Assembly (NCBI GenBank): GCA_027919835.1
Contig: JANVFP010000010.1
Location: forward strand, 682,001-746,000
Reading direction: 5' to 3'
Length of the DNA: 64,000 bases
Origin: Lentinula raphanica
Taxonomy: Eukaryota; Basidiomycota; Agaricomycetes; Agaricales; Omphalotaceae
Shown: in pieces, positions 12,545 through 24,145 of the stretch
Layout of the letters: every line of letters starts with the position of its first letter
Numbering within the stretch: the first letter of the stretch is position 1
The notes under the pieces: model-generated
Told to the model about the DNA's origin: nothing
Databases searched by the model: none
The model's input: only the letters and a program-made list of their open reading frames with translations
Position numbers and translations under genes: made by a program

Positions 12545-13795
12545 TTAGTACAAGGAAGCAAGAGCATAATCCGAAAGTGCACCCGCCCAAACCCAAAATC
12601 CTGACCATCCACAGCCCACGAACCCTTTCCAACAACTTTCTCGAACATCAAAATCAGTTCGGATGATCACACGAGTTAGTTGAGCAGCAGCCAGCCCGAC
12701 ACCGACGAAAAAGGGTACAGACTGTTCATTGAGATAACCGGCCAAGGAGATAAGTGACATGGATGAAGCTGAAAGACCCCCGAGGATCAATCGGGATTGG
12801 GCTCCGAAAAGGATCGCTGTCGAACGGATCCCTGCCATTACATCGTCTTGTTTGTCCTGGAAGAATATTAGAGGGTTAGAATGCACGAATTCGTAGTGTT
12901 TTCAAACCTGATGAGCATAGATACTATCATACACTAACGTCCAGCAAATACCGCCGGCATATAGTGGTAAACACACATGCCAATCAACTGCACCAGCGAC
13001 CGCGGACCATCCCAGTAATGCTCCCCAATTGAAAGCAAGACCGAGTACAGCTTGAGGCCAATGGGTGATACGCTTCATAAATGGGTAAATCGTGACGACA
13101 GACAGCGATGATGCGCCCAGGAGAATGCTATAACAAATCAGTGTACTGGTTCTCATGCGCGGACGTCACGACGGACCTGTACCAGTTCAATTGGAGGAGT
13201 ACAGCCAAACCAACGCTCAGTTGTCCTGCGAGAAAGATCAGGGCTTGTCTTTGAGTCAAGTCGCCTCTAGCAAGCGGTCGTTCACGCGTTCTTTCTTCGA
13301 CCAGACACCTGCACAATCAACAATTGTTCGATATCATACGGAATCAAGCAACTTACCTACTGCCCTATCCAGCCTGTGGTCCCACATATCATTAATTGTG
13401 CACCCTGCACCACGCATGACTAGAGCTCCGGTTCCAAACAAGACAGTGTAGGTTAACGGGGTAGTGAAAGGAGTCTGCAACGCGTAAGCAGCCATGGTTA
13501 TTGACCAGGCTGAAAAGAGTTCTATCAGGTCATGCACGCGCAGAAGCAGAAGAAGAAGCTTACCGCAAGGATAAAAGAGTAAAAGAGTCCCGATAGGCTT
13601 GTCAATCCTTGTAAGATACGCATAAGCTCGAATTTTTGTTGGTAGACGTTCTATCCATGTGGAACTGGGGGAAAGTGAGGAAACAGGTCGAGTTGAGGAT
13701 TTCCGCTGTAGGACATCGTTCACTATCCGCGAGCGCAATATTGACGATGTCCGGATTCTACAAGCACGAAGCGACAAAATTTGACGAACAAGCAT
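12545..13795 (-). CDS. COQ2: 4-hydroxybenzoate polyprenyltransferase, mitochondrial (UbiA family)
   Basis: Catalyses prenylation of 4-hydroxybenzoate in ubiquinone synthesis, in the mitochondrial inner membrane. The N-terminus [18 protein letters not shown] is Arg/Ser-rich and lacks acids, as in a mitochondrial presequence. The family signature [15 protein letters not shown] is present. Both Asp-rich Mg/diphosphate motifs are intact: [10 protein letters not shown] and, across an intron, DSIYAHQDKQDD. Exons are separated by short introns (after LLFYPC, after DRAVG, after LNWYR, and inside YAHQ/DKQDD). The C-terminus [18 protein letters not shown] ends at 12545. Convergent with the Ytp1-like gene, with about 370 bp between the stops. 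Confidence 0.95.
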
Positions 13796-14059
13796 TTTTG
13801 GTGGCTGGCAATGAACAAGTTCAAATTGAAAATCTACTTTAGCGCCGAAAACTCCAAGGCTAAGTACGAGAAACTACATAAAAAATCGCGATGTTGAGCA
13901 CTATGCATAATGCAAAGCTCTGGTATATATACATATTCAGAAAATAGCAAGTTCAGGAATCTGAGTACTCGAGCGTACTAACAAGATCCTTCAGTTCCGA
14001 GCCAATGAATGTGTGTTTGAGAAACTGAAATATAATCACTATAGATCTTCACCATTCCA

Positions 14060-15064
14060 TCACCATTCCTTTCCGAGTTTGAATTGCCATTCCCAGTCTA
14101 CGCTCATTGGACTTGAGCAGAAGTAGAGCAAACATGACCAGAGACTTACCGGCGTACACCTCGCCATCGTCGTCAACGACTCGACTCTTCACGTTATAAG
14201 TCCCTGATCGTGCTATCATTCCAGAAGGTGATTCTTCAGGCTCGAAGTTCTTGACATAAGGCTCTGAAGTTGGTGAAGGGCCGTAGGAGCCTAGCATCTG
14301 TTCCATTTTGTCGACTGTCGAGTAAGTACTGAGATCAGATCAAGGTTCGTCGAAAACTCTAGGGTGTAGATGACCTTTGACACCAGCACGTTTCACAACT
14401 TGGATATAACGGACACCCTAGCAGCTATGAGTGGCAGAACGAATCATGATACCAACGAGGAGATAGTTACCGAAATGATGGAGTGGTTGACTCTGAACTT
14501 GATGCGCACACTGCACAGGGATTTTGTAGACATTTGAGATATTATGTATCAAGGGTTCATCGGTAGACGCACTTGTACTCGATCCCTTCTTTAATGACCA
14601 CCGGGTTCTTCTTTGTCTCTGCGGCAACCCTCGCTGGATCCGAAAGATCGAGAGAAATCGTCTTGCCTGCTGGTAGGGTACTCGATACTAGCTCGAGAGT
14701 TAGAACAGTGACCTTGGTATTGAATCAGATCAGGGCTATGATGTAGGAATAATGACACTTACTTTGGGTCCTGAAGTGTTACCAGACGCGGCAGCACCTA
14801 TCCCTAAGGAAGCTTTCCATTTGGCCAAACTTGGATCTTCCTTATCTAGCTCTGCGTATTCCTCAGCAGTTTTAGCAGCGCCCAGCTTGTAGCCTGAGAT
14901 AGAAAGAGTAATTAGCACAGTGAAATTGTCGCAGACATCACGCGCGCGCGTTACCAGGAGTGGTAGAAGGCTTGAGATCGTCGTGGTCATTATCGTCATG
15001 CTGAACAGAAGTAAGATGGCAAGTTGACAGACATAGTACACACATCAGCACGTACAGTAGACAT
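14060..15064 (-). CDS. RDI1: Rho GDP-dissociation inhibitor
   Basis: Cytosolic regulator that extracts Rho-type GTPases from membranes and holds them in GDP form. Exon 1 is only ATG TCT ACT (15064..15056), followed by a GTACGT...CAG intron, then HDDNDHDDLKPSTTPG and, after another intron, YKLGAAKTAEEYAELDKED. The middle exons give KWKASLGIGAAAS, SLDLSDP, VVIKEGIEYK, RIKFRVNHSIISGVRYIQVVKRAGVKVDK, then MLGSYGPSP, SGMIARSGTYNVKSRVVDDD and the last exon DWEWQFKLGKEW-stop at 14060. The GTYNVKS...DDD and the terminal WEW-F-x-x-x-K-x-W are hallmarks of RhoGDI. Six or more introns for about 200 codons. Confidence 0.95.
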
Positions 15065-15416
15065 TTCTGGAGATGATAGTTCAAAGATGAGCGTGGCTAA
15101 CACACCATGGCTCCGACTGAAGATATAGCACGGCCGGCGAGCGGCAAAGAGAACTCTAAATATAGTAGAAAGCCGTACAATTGGTACTACAACGCGAGTG
15201 ACATAGACTAAGTGTAAAATATGTACTGTGTATAGAGATCAAGAGGTATAGTTAGAGAATAAACGCGTTTAAAGCATAAGAGTCCTATTATTTAGCGATG
15301 TTTTTGTGCCACAAATGGCGATAGGAGTGATAAATGGCCACCAGCAATCATTTAGTCCAAGAAAGTGAACATGTAAAACCCAGCTCTTAATCACTTGGAT
15401 GACACGGACCCTCCTT
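15065..15416. other. Intergenic between RhoGDI and CCCH gene a
   Basis: RhoGDI promoter plus the 3' flank of the CCCH gene. No ORF with a recognisable signature. Confidence 0.4.
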
Positions 15417-17310
15417 CTAACGATGAGCGATATAATCGCTCGATGATACTAAAGCCTGATCATCATGCATACCCTCTACATCACATTAAAAGCCGCATTG
15501 ACAACCACTGGATACTAGTCAAACTTACCGCCTTTAAACCAACACTTGCCCTTGCGTAGATGGGAGCAATCGCTTCCGCTAGGACAAACGTGCCCCCAGC
15601 AGCACGCTTCTCCGTAGGGGCATTGTAGCCCTGTAGCAAGAGTCAAGACTTGAACCTGAGACGAACCGGTTCGGATAGCCCTTACCACTTTTGAGCCAGT
15701 TACAGGGCGCCTTCTTTGCATTGATAGATAACATGGACAGCTGTTCTGAAGAGAGGATATAATCATGGGAATACTTGCAGGTCCCAGCCTTGAAAAACTG
15801 CTCAGCTCCAATACAATCGCTTGCAAAGATAGATAAGAACTGACTCCCTTCGAACAGACCATTAAATAATGTTCGTTGCAGGGCGGTGGATTTTCTATAC
15901 GACAAAAGATCGTAAGTCAACTGCCACCTCATATGAAGCGAAGCTGTACTTGCGTTTGTGCAAGGGCTAGAAGGAGGAATATTAGTCAGGCTTATCGAAC
16001 TGTTATTTGATGAGAACATACATATCGAGGGTCTATGTAGCGGGACCCTTCATGTGGAGGGGACCGAGGGCTAACAAGACCGCCATTAGTAGACGAACGA
16101 AGGACCGATCCCATCGTTTGCACGATCGAAGTTGCAAGCTGCTGGTTACTAGAGTGATGTTGGACCTGCACCAAGAGCTCCCTGACACTTAAGATATCAA
16201 TAGGGAACGTTTGGTCGGACCAGTCTTCTTCGGAATCGCCACGAAGGATAACCAATTTATCCAAAAGGTTTTCAGCTTTCAATCCTGAGAACGGGCCAGA
16301 GTAAAGCGCGTTCGACTCGTGGCAACCTTGGAAGATTGAAGTGAGTACATCGGGTAGCACATTGGCGACAAATCCGCATTCACCTGCTAGGAAGGTCTTT
16401 ACTGTCTGCGGAAGGCGTGCACAGGTATGAATGAATTCTAAGCAGGAGTGAACAAAAGGTCGCAGAATTTTTCAGGCGAGACGAACTCACCTCTGATCTT
16501 ACGATCAACTGCCCCTTCACCTATGCCTACCTCTACGACTATGAAACGAGGTGAGGTTTCGCAAAAACCCTATACAGAGATTCAACAATTAATATTGCAG
16601 CGATACATAAGTATGAGTGATAATGGCATACTGCTAAGAATCCTTCTAACTGCTCTCGAGAACAAATGTTCTGATTAACCAGCAATTCCACCAGTTCGCT
16701 TTTGTTGAAGTAAATTGAAATCCAGAAAGAAAGAAGAGAAAGACGTCCAGCGAGTTGATTATCTTCAGACGTGAGATATTCCGATATAAATTTCGTTAAA
16801 TAATGGGCGGCGCTCTGACCGCCCACAAAGCCTTGTACAAGGAGTTGCCGATTGAAGAAGGTATTCTGTCCGTTGATAACACAGAGGACAAGGGGGTCCT
16901 GGTTCTATTGTTAAGAATTTGATTTGTGTCTACCAAAGGGTGAAATATGTGAAGCACTCACTGAGAATTGTTGGAGTAGAACATTGCCTCGCTCAGACGC
17001 CTCAATTTGCGAGGCAGACTGAGCCCGCTTCCACTGCGAGAGTTCCATTTCTAATTCAGAAACTCGTGCTTCAAGTTCAGATACTCGAGCCTCGAGCTCC
17101 ATATTACGCTTCAAAGTTGCTTGCGAGACACCTCGATAAACCATGGAAAATGAGGATATTGTTCTCCATGAGAAGACACTGAATGCCTTACTGATGATGG
17201 AGCGAAGGGCTTCGTCCCTTTCAAAAAAAGGATCATGAATCAGCAATCATGCATCTATGGCAAAGATTGAAGCAAACGTACCACATCTGTTGACTGACTC
17301 TACCCGCCAT
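15417..17310 (-). CDS. CCCH zinc-finger protein with DUF7923-like domain, copy a
   Basis: Tandem paralogue of the next gene. Start proposed at ATG 17310 (MAGRVSQQMW), followed by two introns and a coiled coil (repeats of ELEARVSELE) then VLCVINGQNTFFNRQLLVQG, GGQSAAHYLTKFI, the N-terminal domain that fungal CCCH proteins of this kind share (DUF7923, from memory). A low-complexity middle follows, then the zinc-finger region TCKYSHDYIL and CPYGEACCWGHVCP with GKCWFKGG. The frame can stop at 15515, but a GTAAGT donor sits exactly where copy b has its last donor. Splicing to an acceptor near 15472 extends the protein to a stop at 15417 and gives GMHDD, matching NMHKG in copy b. The first finger looks shortened compared with copy b. 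RNA binding is inference from the finger type. Confidence 0.72.
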
Positions 17311-17744
17311 TATACGCGTATCACAGCCGAAATGAAGAATGGGTGAGTTACACAAACCAGACGCCTTTAAAGCACCTCAGGAAATTTGCTTCGCGGAAGA
17401 CCCTGAGTCAGAACGGCAGTAGAGCGAGGATGAATCTTCAGTGGACACCCCCAAACTCACGAAGCCACATTTACAGGAATTGCAATCCTCCCGTACGTCA
17501 AAAAATAACTTCTCATGATGATCTTCTTTGATTTGTTGGAAACGAAGGTGTATATATGAATGAATCAAGAACGCCGCTTATGGACAGCCGCCTGGGCAGG
17601 ACGGCATAGCGATATCGCCCGCGGGATTGGCTCCGCATTACTGCGACGAACATATACATATTTGCAATCCAGGAATTCGAGCTCCTGAACATCAAAGTTA
17701 TTACGACAATCTGAACCAGCCAGACCTTCATCAAATCGAGACGG

Positions 17745-19665
17745 TCAGGGACTTGGTCCCTTGTGCATATTTGCTGGAAGAGAACGGCAGATTGAAGCAG
17801 TGCATTAGACGCGGAATCGAAAGCCTTACATACCTCCGATGAATCTGCATTTTCCTTTCTTCAAGAAGGGACACTTGCTCAAGTCCGGACAATAGTGACC
17901 ATAGCAACAGTCTTCCCCCCAAGTGCAAAGTTCACCTTCGAAAGTTTGAGGGAACAAAATCAACGATGCAGTCGGAAGCTTCGTACCTCTACCGATAGAA
18001 GGGCAAGGCTGCCTCTTAGCAGCCTGACGCATAGTCTCATAGTGTTCGGCTTCAAGGTAGTAGTCGTGACTATACTTGCAACTCATCCCATGCTTGCACG
18101 TAGCTAAGTAGAAAAGGGTGCATGGAGGTGGCTTGTCTGCAAAAGCATGGTCAACGAGATAGATATTTAGCTCATCATCTGGCTCACGTTTCCAAAGAGG
18201 CTGGAAAAAGGATAACCAACATCAGCGTCAAAACTACAGCTACGGGCAATCACTCAACTATGTTTGGATTAATAAACTTGGATGACTTCGAAAGTGGGTT
18301 TGAAGATGCCATTGTTGCGATAACAGCTTCATGAGGAAGGTCATCATCATAGTCCGACTCGCTTGGAGCGCTACTCTCCGAAGAGTCCAACTCGGGAGTC
18401 GAATCCCTCTTGTAAGAAACCGCAACAATAGTAGAATAACTCGTTGGACAGGGAGCTTTCTGCGAGTTTTCGGGGTTCTGTTTAATTTCTTCATTAGGTT
18501 CTCCCATAGGTGGTAGAACTTTGGTGATCCCAGAATATGACGCACGGCGAAGCGGCGGTACTTCACCCATACCCAGTTTTTGAGAAATGAAGAGGTCGGG
18601 TATGGTGAGGGTGGGGAGGTCCATCTCTGCAATGCCAGACGCCATTTCCGTATAGCTCTTCAACAATATTAACTTGTTCCTAAATCCAGCCGTAATTTGA
18701 GAACGGAGATTATTGACATAACCATTATCGTGACAGCCTATATGGTATTGGCTGAGTTGACGTGAGAGATACTGTGATTAAACTGACCTGCAAAAATAAC
18801 TTTGAATGTTTGGGGCAGTCGAATATCATCTTCTAAATGGCCTAGTATAAGTTGGACAATGAGAAATTGATACCGAGGAATTTTGATACATATGATGAGG
18901 CCGCACATTTAATTTTGGCGTCAGCCGCTTCCTTTGCATTGCCCACGTCCAGCATCGAAAAACGTTCTGCGGCTTGATTGAAACCAGTGATGAAGTCTTC
19001 GAAACTGTTCTTCAGCGACGGCGATCCCGATCTTCCCAGAGTTTCCATAAGGCCCTTTTTGTTCAAGAACACATAGACCCAAAGCTGATACTGATGCGAA
19101 CCGAACTGCTCAGAAAGATATTGAACGATGGAGTCCGAAAGCATCTGCGCAGCGAGCAGACCACCAGCCTGGCCTTGGATTATAAGTTCCTTGGAGAATA
19201 TGGCACCATCTCCGTCGATGAGAGTCACAACACGATGTCCCTGTGACGTTTGGGTTGGCCTGAATGATGACAAAAACGGAAGACAAGAAAAACCTTACCT
19301 TGAGACGCGCTTCCAAATCTTCTTTCTGTTTATCAAATTCCGAAATCTGGATTTTGTATCGGTCCAGTTCGGCATTGACATCGGAAAACGCCCGTTGATA
19401 TACATTGAGGTCAGCTTTCAACTTTTTGATAATATCGACTTGTATAGTATTGTCAGTTACAAGTGTATGAACTTCATCTAAAGAGAACGCTCGATTATTA
19501 GCCTAGGTAGGCAAATAAGGAAATGTCAACATACTGTTCAATTGTTCAATGCAACTCAGTCTGACAATTAAGTCAGTATATGCACAAGATATGAGCTGAG
19601 AGAACAGAATCTCACATGCGAGCATGTCCTGGACTAGCTGGTCTTAATTCTGAGCTTGGATCCAT
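17745..19665 (-). CDS. CCCH zinc-finger protein with DUF7923-like domain, copy b
   Basis: Start at ATG 19665 (MDPSSELRPASPGHAR), a 55-nt intron, a small exon, and a 45-nt intron before TFSLDEVHTLV. A coiled coil (ELDRYKIQISEFDKQKEDLE) precedes GHRVVTLIDGDGAIFSKEL, AGGLLAAQMLSD, QLWVYVFLNKKGLMETLG, which is the DUF7923-like domain (family name from memory). A Ser/Pro/Asp-rich middle part follows. The C-terminus carries finger 1 CTLFYLATCKHGMSCKYSH and finger 2 CTWGEDCCYGHYCP with a Cys/Lys-rich stretch KKGKCRFIGG, then a last intron and NMHKGPSP-stop at 17745. About 430 bp separate it from copy a; gene structure and domain order are the same, so the pair arose by tandem duplication. Such proteins are thought to act on nucleic acid, but the function is unknown. 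Confidence 0.78.
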
Positions 19666-20235
19666 GAAGAATGAAAGCAACGACGTGGAGGGGAAATTTT
19701 CCTACAAATATTCGTTTGAGCACATCCAAGAACTTCAGCCAGTCTTAAGTAGGAAAAGCTCGCCTGGAGGTGAGCAGCAGGTGCTAATCGAGGATCATTT
19801 GGCGAAGAAGAGCCTAATCTCGGTACGAGTCAACATGTTACTTCAGCATGTAGTACATGCTCAGCTAACGTTTTACTGGCGTAAGTTGCTGGTCTCGAGT
19901 CTCCTCACGGTGTGGCCAATTCAGCTCAGGCTCTAGAGGTCGATCAGCCAGAGTTGGTGTCTTGTCACAAGTAAGATCGACGCATGAGGCCACGGCCATG
20001 CCGGTGCATACCACCCTTAGACCACTGGAGGGCTCAGGGAAGATAGTCGTGAGGAACAGAGTACTGCGTAAAAGAGTCTGAGTTGAAGGGTTTCAATTGA
20101 CTTACATAAGCTTAGCACGTGACCCGAAGTTCACAGCCGCCTCCGCCGCCGCCACTTTCCCAGACTCTCCCTCAGGCCTCAACCTCAATTTTGCGACACC
20201 CATCTTTCATAGTCTTTGCTTTTCCCTTTCATGTC
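19666..20235. promoter_or_regulatory. Divergent promoter between CCCH gene b and Cdt1
   Basis: 570 bp between two start codons on opposite strands. No conserved coding sequence; an ORF at 19616-19936 is antisense to the CCCH start and has no motif. Confidence 0.4.
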
Positions 20236-22057
20236 ATGTCGGATGTATACTCTACGCTTTCTATCTCGCCGCAGAAGAAGAAGCGTACAGCAGCCAATTT
20301 TGACGCGGATACTCTTAGCCCCAAGAAATTGAGAATCGCGTTCGTGACTTTCATCCGCGTGTCCACCTAGAGCATACTCATGTAAACCAACAGTCCGCCA
20401 ACTCCTCCTGCTACGCGTGCGCGTGCTCGTGACTCGCCAGCTGAATCGGGAGACACGTTGTCCCCTCATTTGACGCGTCTTCAATCTATACAAACCTCGT
20501 TGCAACAAGCATTATCTCATGCTCTTGCATCCTGTGCTGCTTCTCCGTCCTCTGACACAGGGATACTCCGCAATGTCGTCAATCATATCTCACTTGGCCA
20601 GTACGCCGGCCTCACGACCAGTTTCACTGTAGAAGATCTGCGACGGCTTTGTTGGCTTTGGGAATGGGATGGGAAGACCATCAAACACTCGACCGAAGAT
20701 GATGACAATCCTTTCTTGGAATCTCCTACGCCTCCAAAGGACTGGACAAGAGGGTCCATGGGCTTTATTGTCAGTCCCTCGACTCAATTCTCGAAGGTCG
20801 AAGGCAAACGCGTACCTGCCTACGGCATCGGGATAGAAATCGAAATTGACCTGGATAAAGATATGGGTGCGGGTATGGCTGCTGTTGCTCGTTGGACGTC
20901 TGCCACTGAACAGCGCCGTGCACTTTTCTGCGACAAGCTGCATGCGTGGACCAAAGTGAGCCCGCAGACTATCTCATCGTAATGGATATAGCTGAAGTTT
21001 CAATTTGCAGTTACACGCTGATGAACCAGTTGTTCCAACGGTTCCACTCGCAGATTTGCCCACTCTAGCTTCCCCGCTGAAGGCATCATCTTTAACTCGC
21101 GTATTTGCTTCTATGTCCCCAAAATCTGCTTCCCTCATGAAAGAATCCTTGCCTGTGCCACCTTCGTCCCCTTCTCGTTGCTCGTCTAAATCTCCTGCCA
21201 AACCGAAATTTGCTATACCTGCTTCCATCCGTTCTACATCTCCTACAAAGAGCACAATCCTATTTCCTTCTACTCCATCATCCTCTCGAAGTGAGCGTAC
21301 TCCACGCATCATCAACCTTCGTACCCCCACCTCCTCCAAAACTTCAATTGATGATCTTCCTTCTGAGCCATCTACGCCTCGAGGCCGTGATCCAACGTCT
21401 GTGCTGCAGACTCCAACCACCTCTCGAAGACAAGCACTGTACGATCGTGTGCGACAAAGGTCTTTGTCTTCGTCGCCAAGCAAGTCTCAACGAATTGCAG
21501 AGGTTCCTGGGGGTAAGGTCACCAAAGAACAATTGTTGAAAATGGGCCAGGATGAGATGCGTCGACGATGTCTGTTAGGACGCCTGGGCGGTGTTGCAGA
21601 GAGCGTCTGGATGTAAGAGTTTCCACCTACCGCTATAACTAGAGCTTCATACTAACTGTTTTCGACAAGGTTGTTTTCTTCTCCGAATGGAATGACTTCG
21701 ACCCCTTCAGTCCGCAAGCGTCGAACGTTGCCTTTGGCTGAAGTAGCCACTGCTGTCATGAAATCATCTCCGGTCCCAATATCACAAGCCGAGGCCAACG
21801 AATCCTTGGAACTATTACTCTCACTCTGTCCTTTCTTTCTCAAACAACTCACTATCGGCGGTGAAGAATGGCTTGAAATGTCCTCGTCTCTTCCAAACGA
21901 CCCAAGCTCTCCTTCAAAGCGCACTCCTCCCAGTCCTGGGAAGGTAGATAGTGCAAAGGAGCTGATGACTAGAAGCCCCAAGCGTGTCAAAAGGGAAGCT
22001 GGCAGCTTGAGGGAAGTTCGTGAAATCATCAGAAGAGAGTTGGAGCTACACGATTGA
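20236..22057 (+). CDS. CDT1: DNA replication licensing factor Cdt1
   Basis: Loads the MCM2-7 helicase at origins together with ORC and Cdc6. Start at ATG 20236 ([17 protein letters not shown]), basic disordered N-terminus with SP and TP sites. An intron of GTTCGT...CAACAG joins KKLRIA to [12 protein letters not shown]. The central domain contains [34 protein letters not shown] and [10 protein letters not shown], the winged-helix region of fungal Cdt1. After an intron at LHAWTK there is a Ser/Pro linker with many SP/TP sites (possible CDK targets). The C-terminal winged helix has [33 protein letters not shown] and [13 protein letters not shown] with GGEEWLEM. The last intron lies after ESVWM. 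Ends at 22057. Confidence 0.88.
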
Positions 22058-22195
22058 ATGGCATCCATCTTCATTGCATGCCTGCTTAACGCCACTTCCC
22101 ATCCAGTTTAGTTACTGTTCCTGCTATTATTGATTTGTACTCGAGTAGTCTTTGTGCTCTGTAATGTTACTTTTCGTATTTGGCGACGGTGATCA

Positions 22196-23173
22196 TCACG
22201 AGAAAACATTCTTCCAAATGTTGTCCAAGCATAAAAGCCAGGAGAGACTACTTCCTTCTATGACCTGCAAAGTAGCGTTTTTATGTTTCCCAACTAGCCA
22301 TGAGCCCATTCCGGCATATGCATGACCACTGTTGTCATTATAAACGATGACAGAAACTAGAGGTCTGGAATGTTCTTCGTCAAGATGGTCAGGACAGTAT
22401 CCTCCCCATCCTGAATGATATATCTGTGGCAACGCCAAGAACCCTTTCCACGTCAACGCTACGCTGTACACAGCGTTTCTAATCACTGCTCGTTCATATT
22501 GTGCATCTGACACCGCATTTTGCTCCTTCCACTGTGCGATTTCCTCCGTCTCGCCAGCGCCAGTAGGCATAGGTAGGAGGTTGCGTCGGACAATTGAATT
22601 TTCTGCCTTGTCCACGCTCTGTAACTTGTTCTCCAAGGCATACTTTGCCAGGATAGTCGTAAAATTGAAAGGGAATAACCGCGAAGGGGGACCGGTCAGG
22701 AAATAGTTCTGCCACGAAAGGTGCTTCCAATAATCTTTATGACAATGTGGAGGAGATACTGGGTCGAGCAAGGCAAGGCCAGTTATGCAACGACCGTAGG
22801 GGAATATATCATACGGAGCACCATAGAGGATTTGTGCTGCAACGCACCCGAAAGAGTGCGCACAGATGTGTAATTTTAGGTTGGTATGTTGGGGATGCAG
22901 ATGGTATAGCAAAGCGCGTATGTCGTTGACAATCGACGCAGCATACTGGCTTGGGTCTTCGATAGGAGAAGAGAGACCCCAGCCAGGTAGAGATGGGCAA
23001 ACAAGATGAGCCATCTTGGATTGTAGAACTAGTGATAGACGAGAGGCATCGCCGACACTAAAAGGGCCATGAAGAAAGAGGACAACGTTTGAGCTAGACG
23101 TGTTTCCATTGTCTGCGTATGCTAGAGTACGACCATCTGGCAGCAAAAGGCGTTTATCCTGTACGTAGATCAT
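22196..23173 (-). CDS. Alpha/beta hydrolase-fold protein
   Basis: One uninterrupted exon of about 325 codons. Start taken at 23173 (MIYVQDKRLLLPDGRTLAYAD); an in-frame ATG at 23185 adds MFPP. Visible family features: LPDGRTLAYAD-NGN at the N-terminus, oxyanion-loop VVLFLHGPFS, LPGWGLS, the nucleophile elbow CAHSFGCVAAQ, and VIVYNDNSGHAY before the last strand. The expected catalytic His near the C-terminus (usually in a GGH or GxH motif before the LDxIW helix) is not obvious; the sequence reads VIEGSSLSWLLCLDNIW. Substrate unknown. Convergent with Cdt1, 138 bp apart. Confidence 0.82.
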   Translation of the reverse strand: MIYVQDKRLLLPDGRTLAYADNGNTSSSNVVLFLHGPFSVGDASRLSLVLQSKMAHLVCPSLPGWGLSSPIEDPSQYAASIVNDIRALLYHLHPQHTNLKLHICAHSFGCVAAQILYGAPYDIFPYGRCITGLALLDPVSPPHCHKDYWKHLSWQNYFLTGPPSRLFPFNFTTILAKYALENKLQSVDKAENSIVRRNLLPMPTGAGETEEIAQWKEQNAVSDAQYERAVIRNAVYSVALTWKGFLALPQIYHSGWGGYCPDHLDEEHSRPLVSVIVYNDNSGHAYAGMGSWLVGKHKNATLQVIEGSSLSWLLCLDNIWKNVFS

Positions 23174-24145
23174 GGGGGGGAACAAGAAAGCGTAGAGAAC
23201 ACAGCACTTGTAGACGTGAGATCCGGATTTTTCTACCAGTGTAGGCCGAAAAGCGTGTATAAATCACCGTAGAACGTGGTTCCAAGTATGATTTCCGCGC
23301 CGATTCGAGAATACACGAAAGCAGATCGCTGTACAGTGCTAATTTTGGTTAGTCTGATCAGCGAAGTTGACGACGAATGTAAAAGTAAGCCATTCCGTGC
23401 TTTTTCCGCTGAGAGCAAGCATAGCTTTTCACATATCCAGTTGCATCGTTGCTTGAGCGATGTAAATTCAAGAAATATCCGAAGAAATCACTGGAGATTG
23501 TGGAAATTTACAGAGGTTTGTGACAGTTGTCAGAATGTCGAGGAAGATGCCGGTTGTAGCCGGCGGTATCCGAAGTGTTACCGGAGTGGCTGTACGCTTG
23601 GTTCTTTCCCAAAAAGCGAGAGCCGTAAGCCTACTCCGACTCGAGCCTACTCGACTCTCAAATTCCACTTCGCGAAGTGAGGCGAATCCGAGAGCATCAA
23701 ACGCTACTTGCTCCTGCGGAGTCTTTTATACACTGGTCTTTGATACGCAACAAGGCAGCCAATACAGGATGGAGTTGCTGGATCGGTACTAAACTCAAAA
23801 GAGATTCTTTATGGATTCGCCAGCCATTCGAACTCGGGAGCTTTTCATGTCAGCCAGAGCAGGCCAGAGCTCACCTTCGACCTTCTGATCGCGTAAAGAT
23901 TCCTCTGCTCTGTCCCTTGTGGGGGTTTAATCAGCGTAGTCCAGCTAGATTGGAGTTATCAGTTCATTTCACCCGAACCTCATATCATTCTCGAGACTCC
24001 AAAGGACTCCAAAGGACCTTTCAAAGGAATAACATTGATCAGATCCTGCAACGTGCCGTACAACAAGTCTTGTTCTGCGAACCGTCATGATACAGTGGAA
24101 AGAAACAGCTCCAACCTTGTGCATGAATAATGAATGCCGAAAGAG
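23174..24145. other. 1-kb intergenic stretch
   Basis: Promoter of the alpha/beta hydrolase and 3' flank of the oxidoreductase. Short open frames on both strands (for example 23276-23680) lack start context, introns or motifs that I can support. Confidence 0.4.

Noticed and set aside
19616..19936. 106-codon plus-strand ORF between CCCH gene b and Cdt1
   Set aside because: Overlaps the start of the CCCH gene antisense and has no recognisable domain.
20974..21483. Minus-strand ORF of 169 codons
   Set aside because: Antisense to the low-complexity Ser/Pro linker of Cdt1, where long shadow frames are expected.
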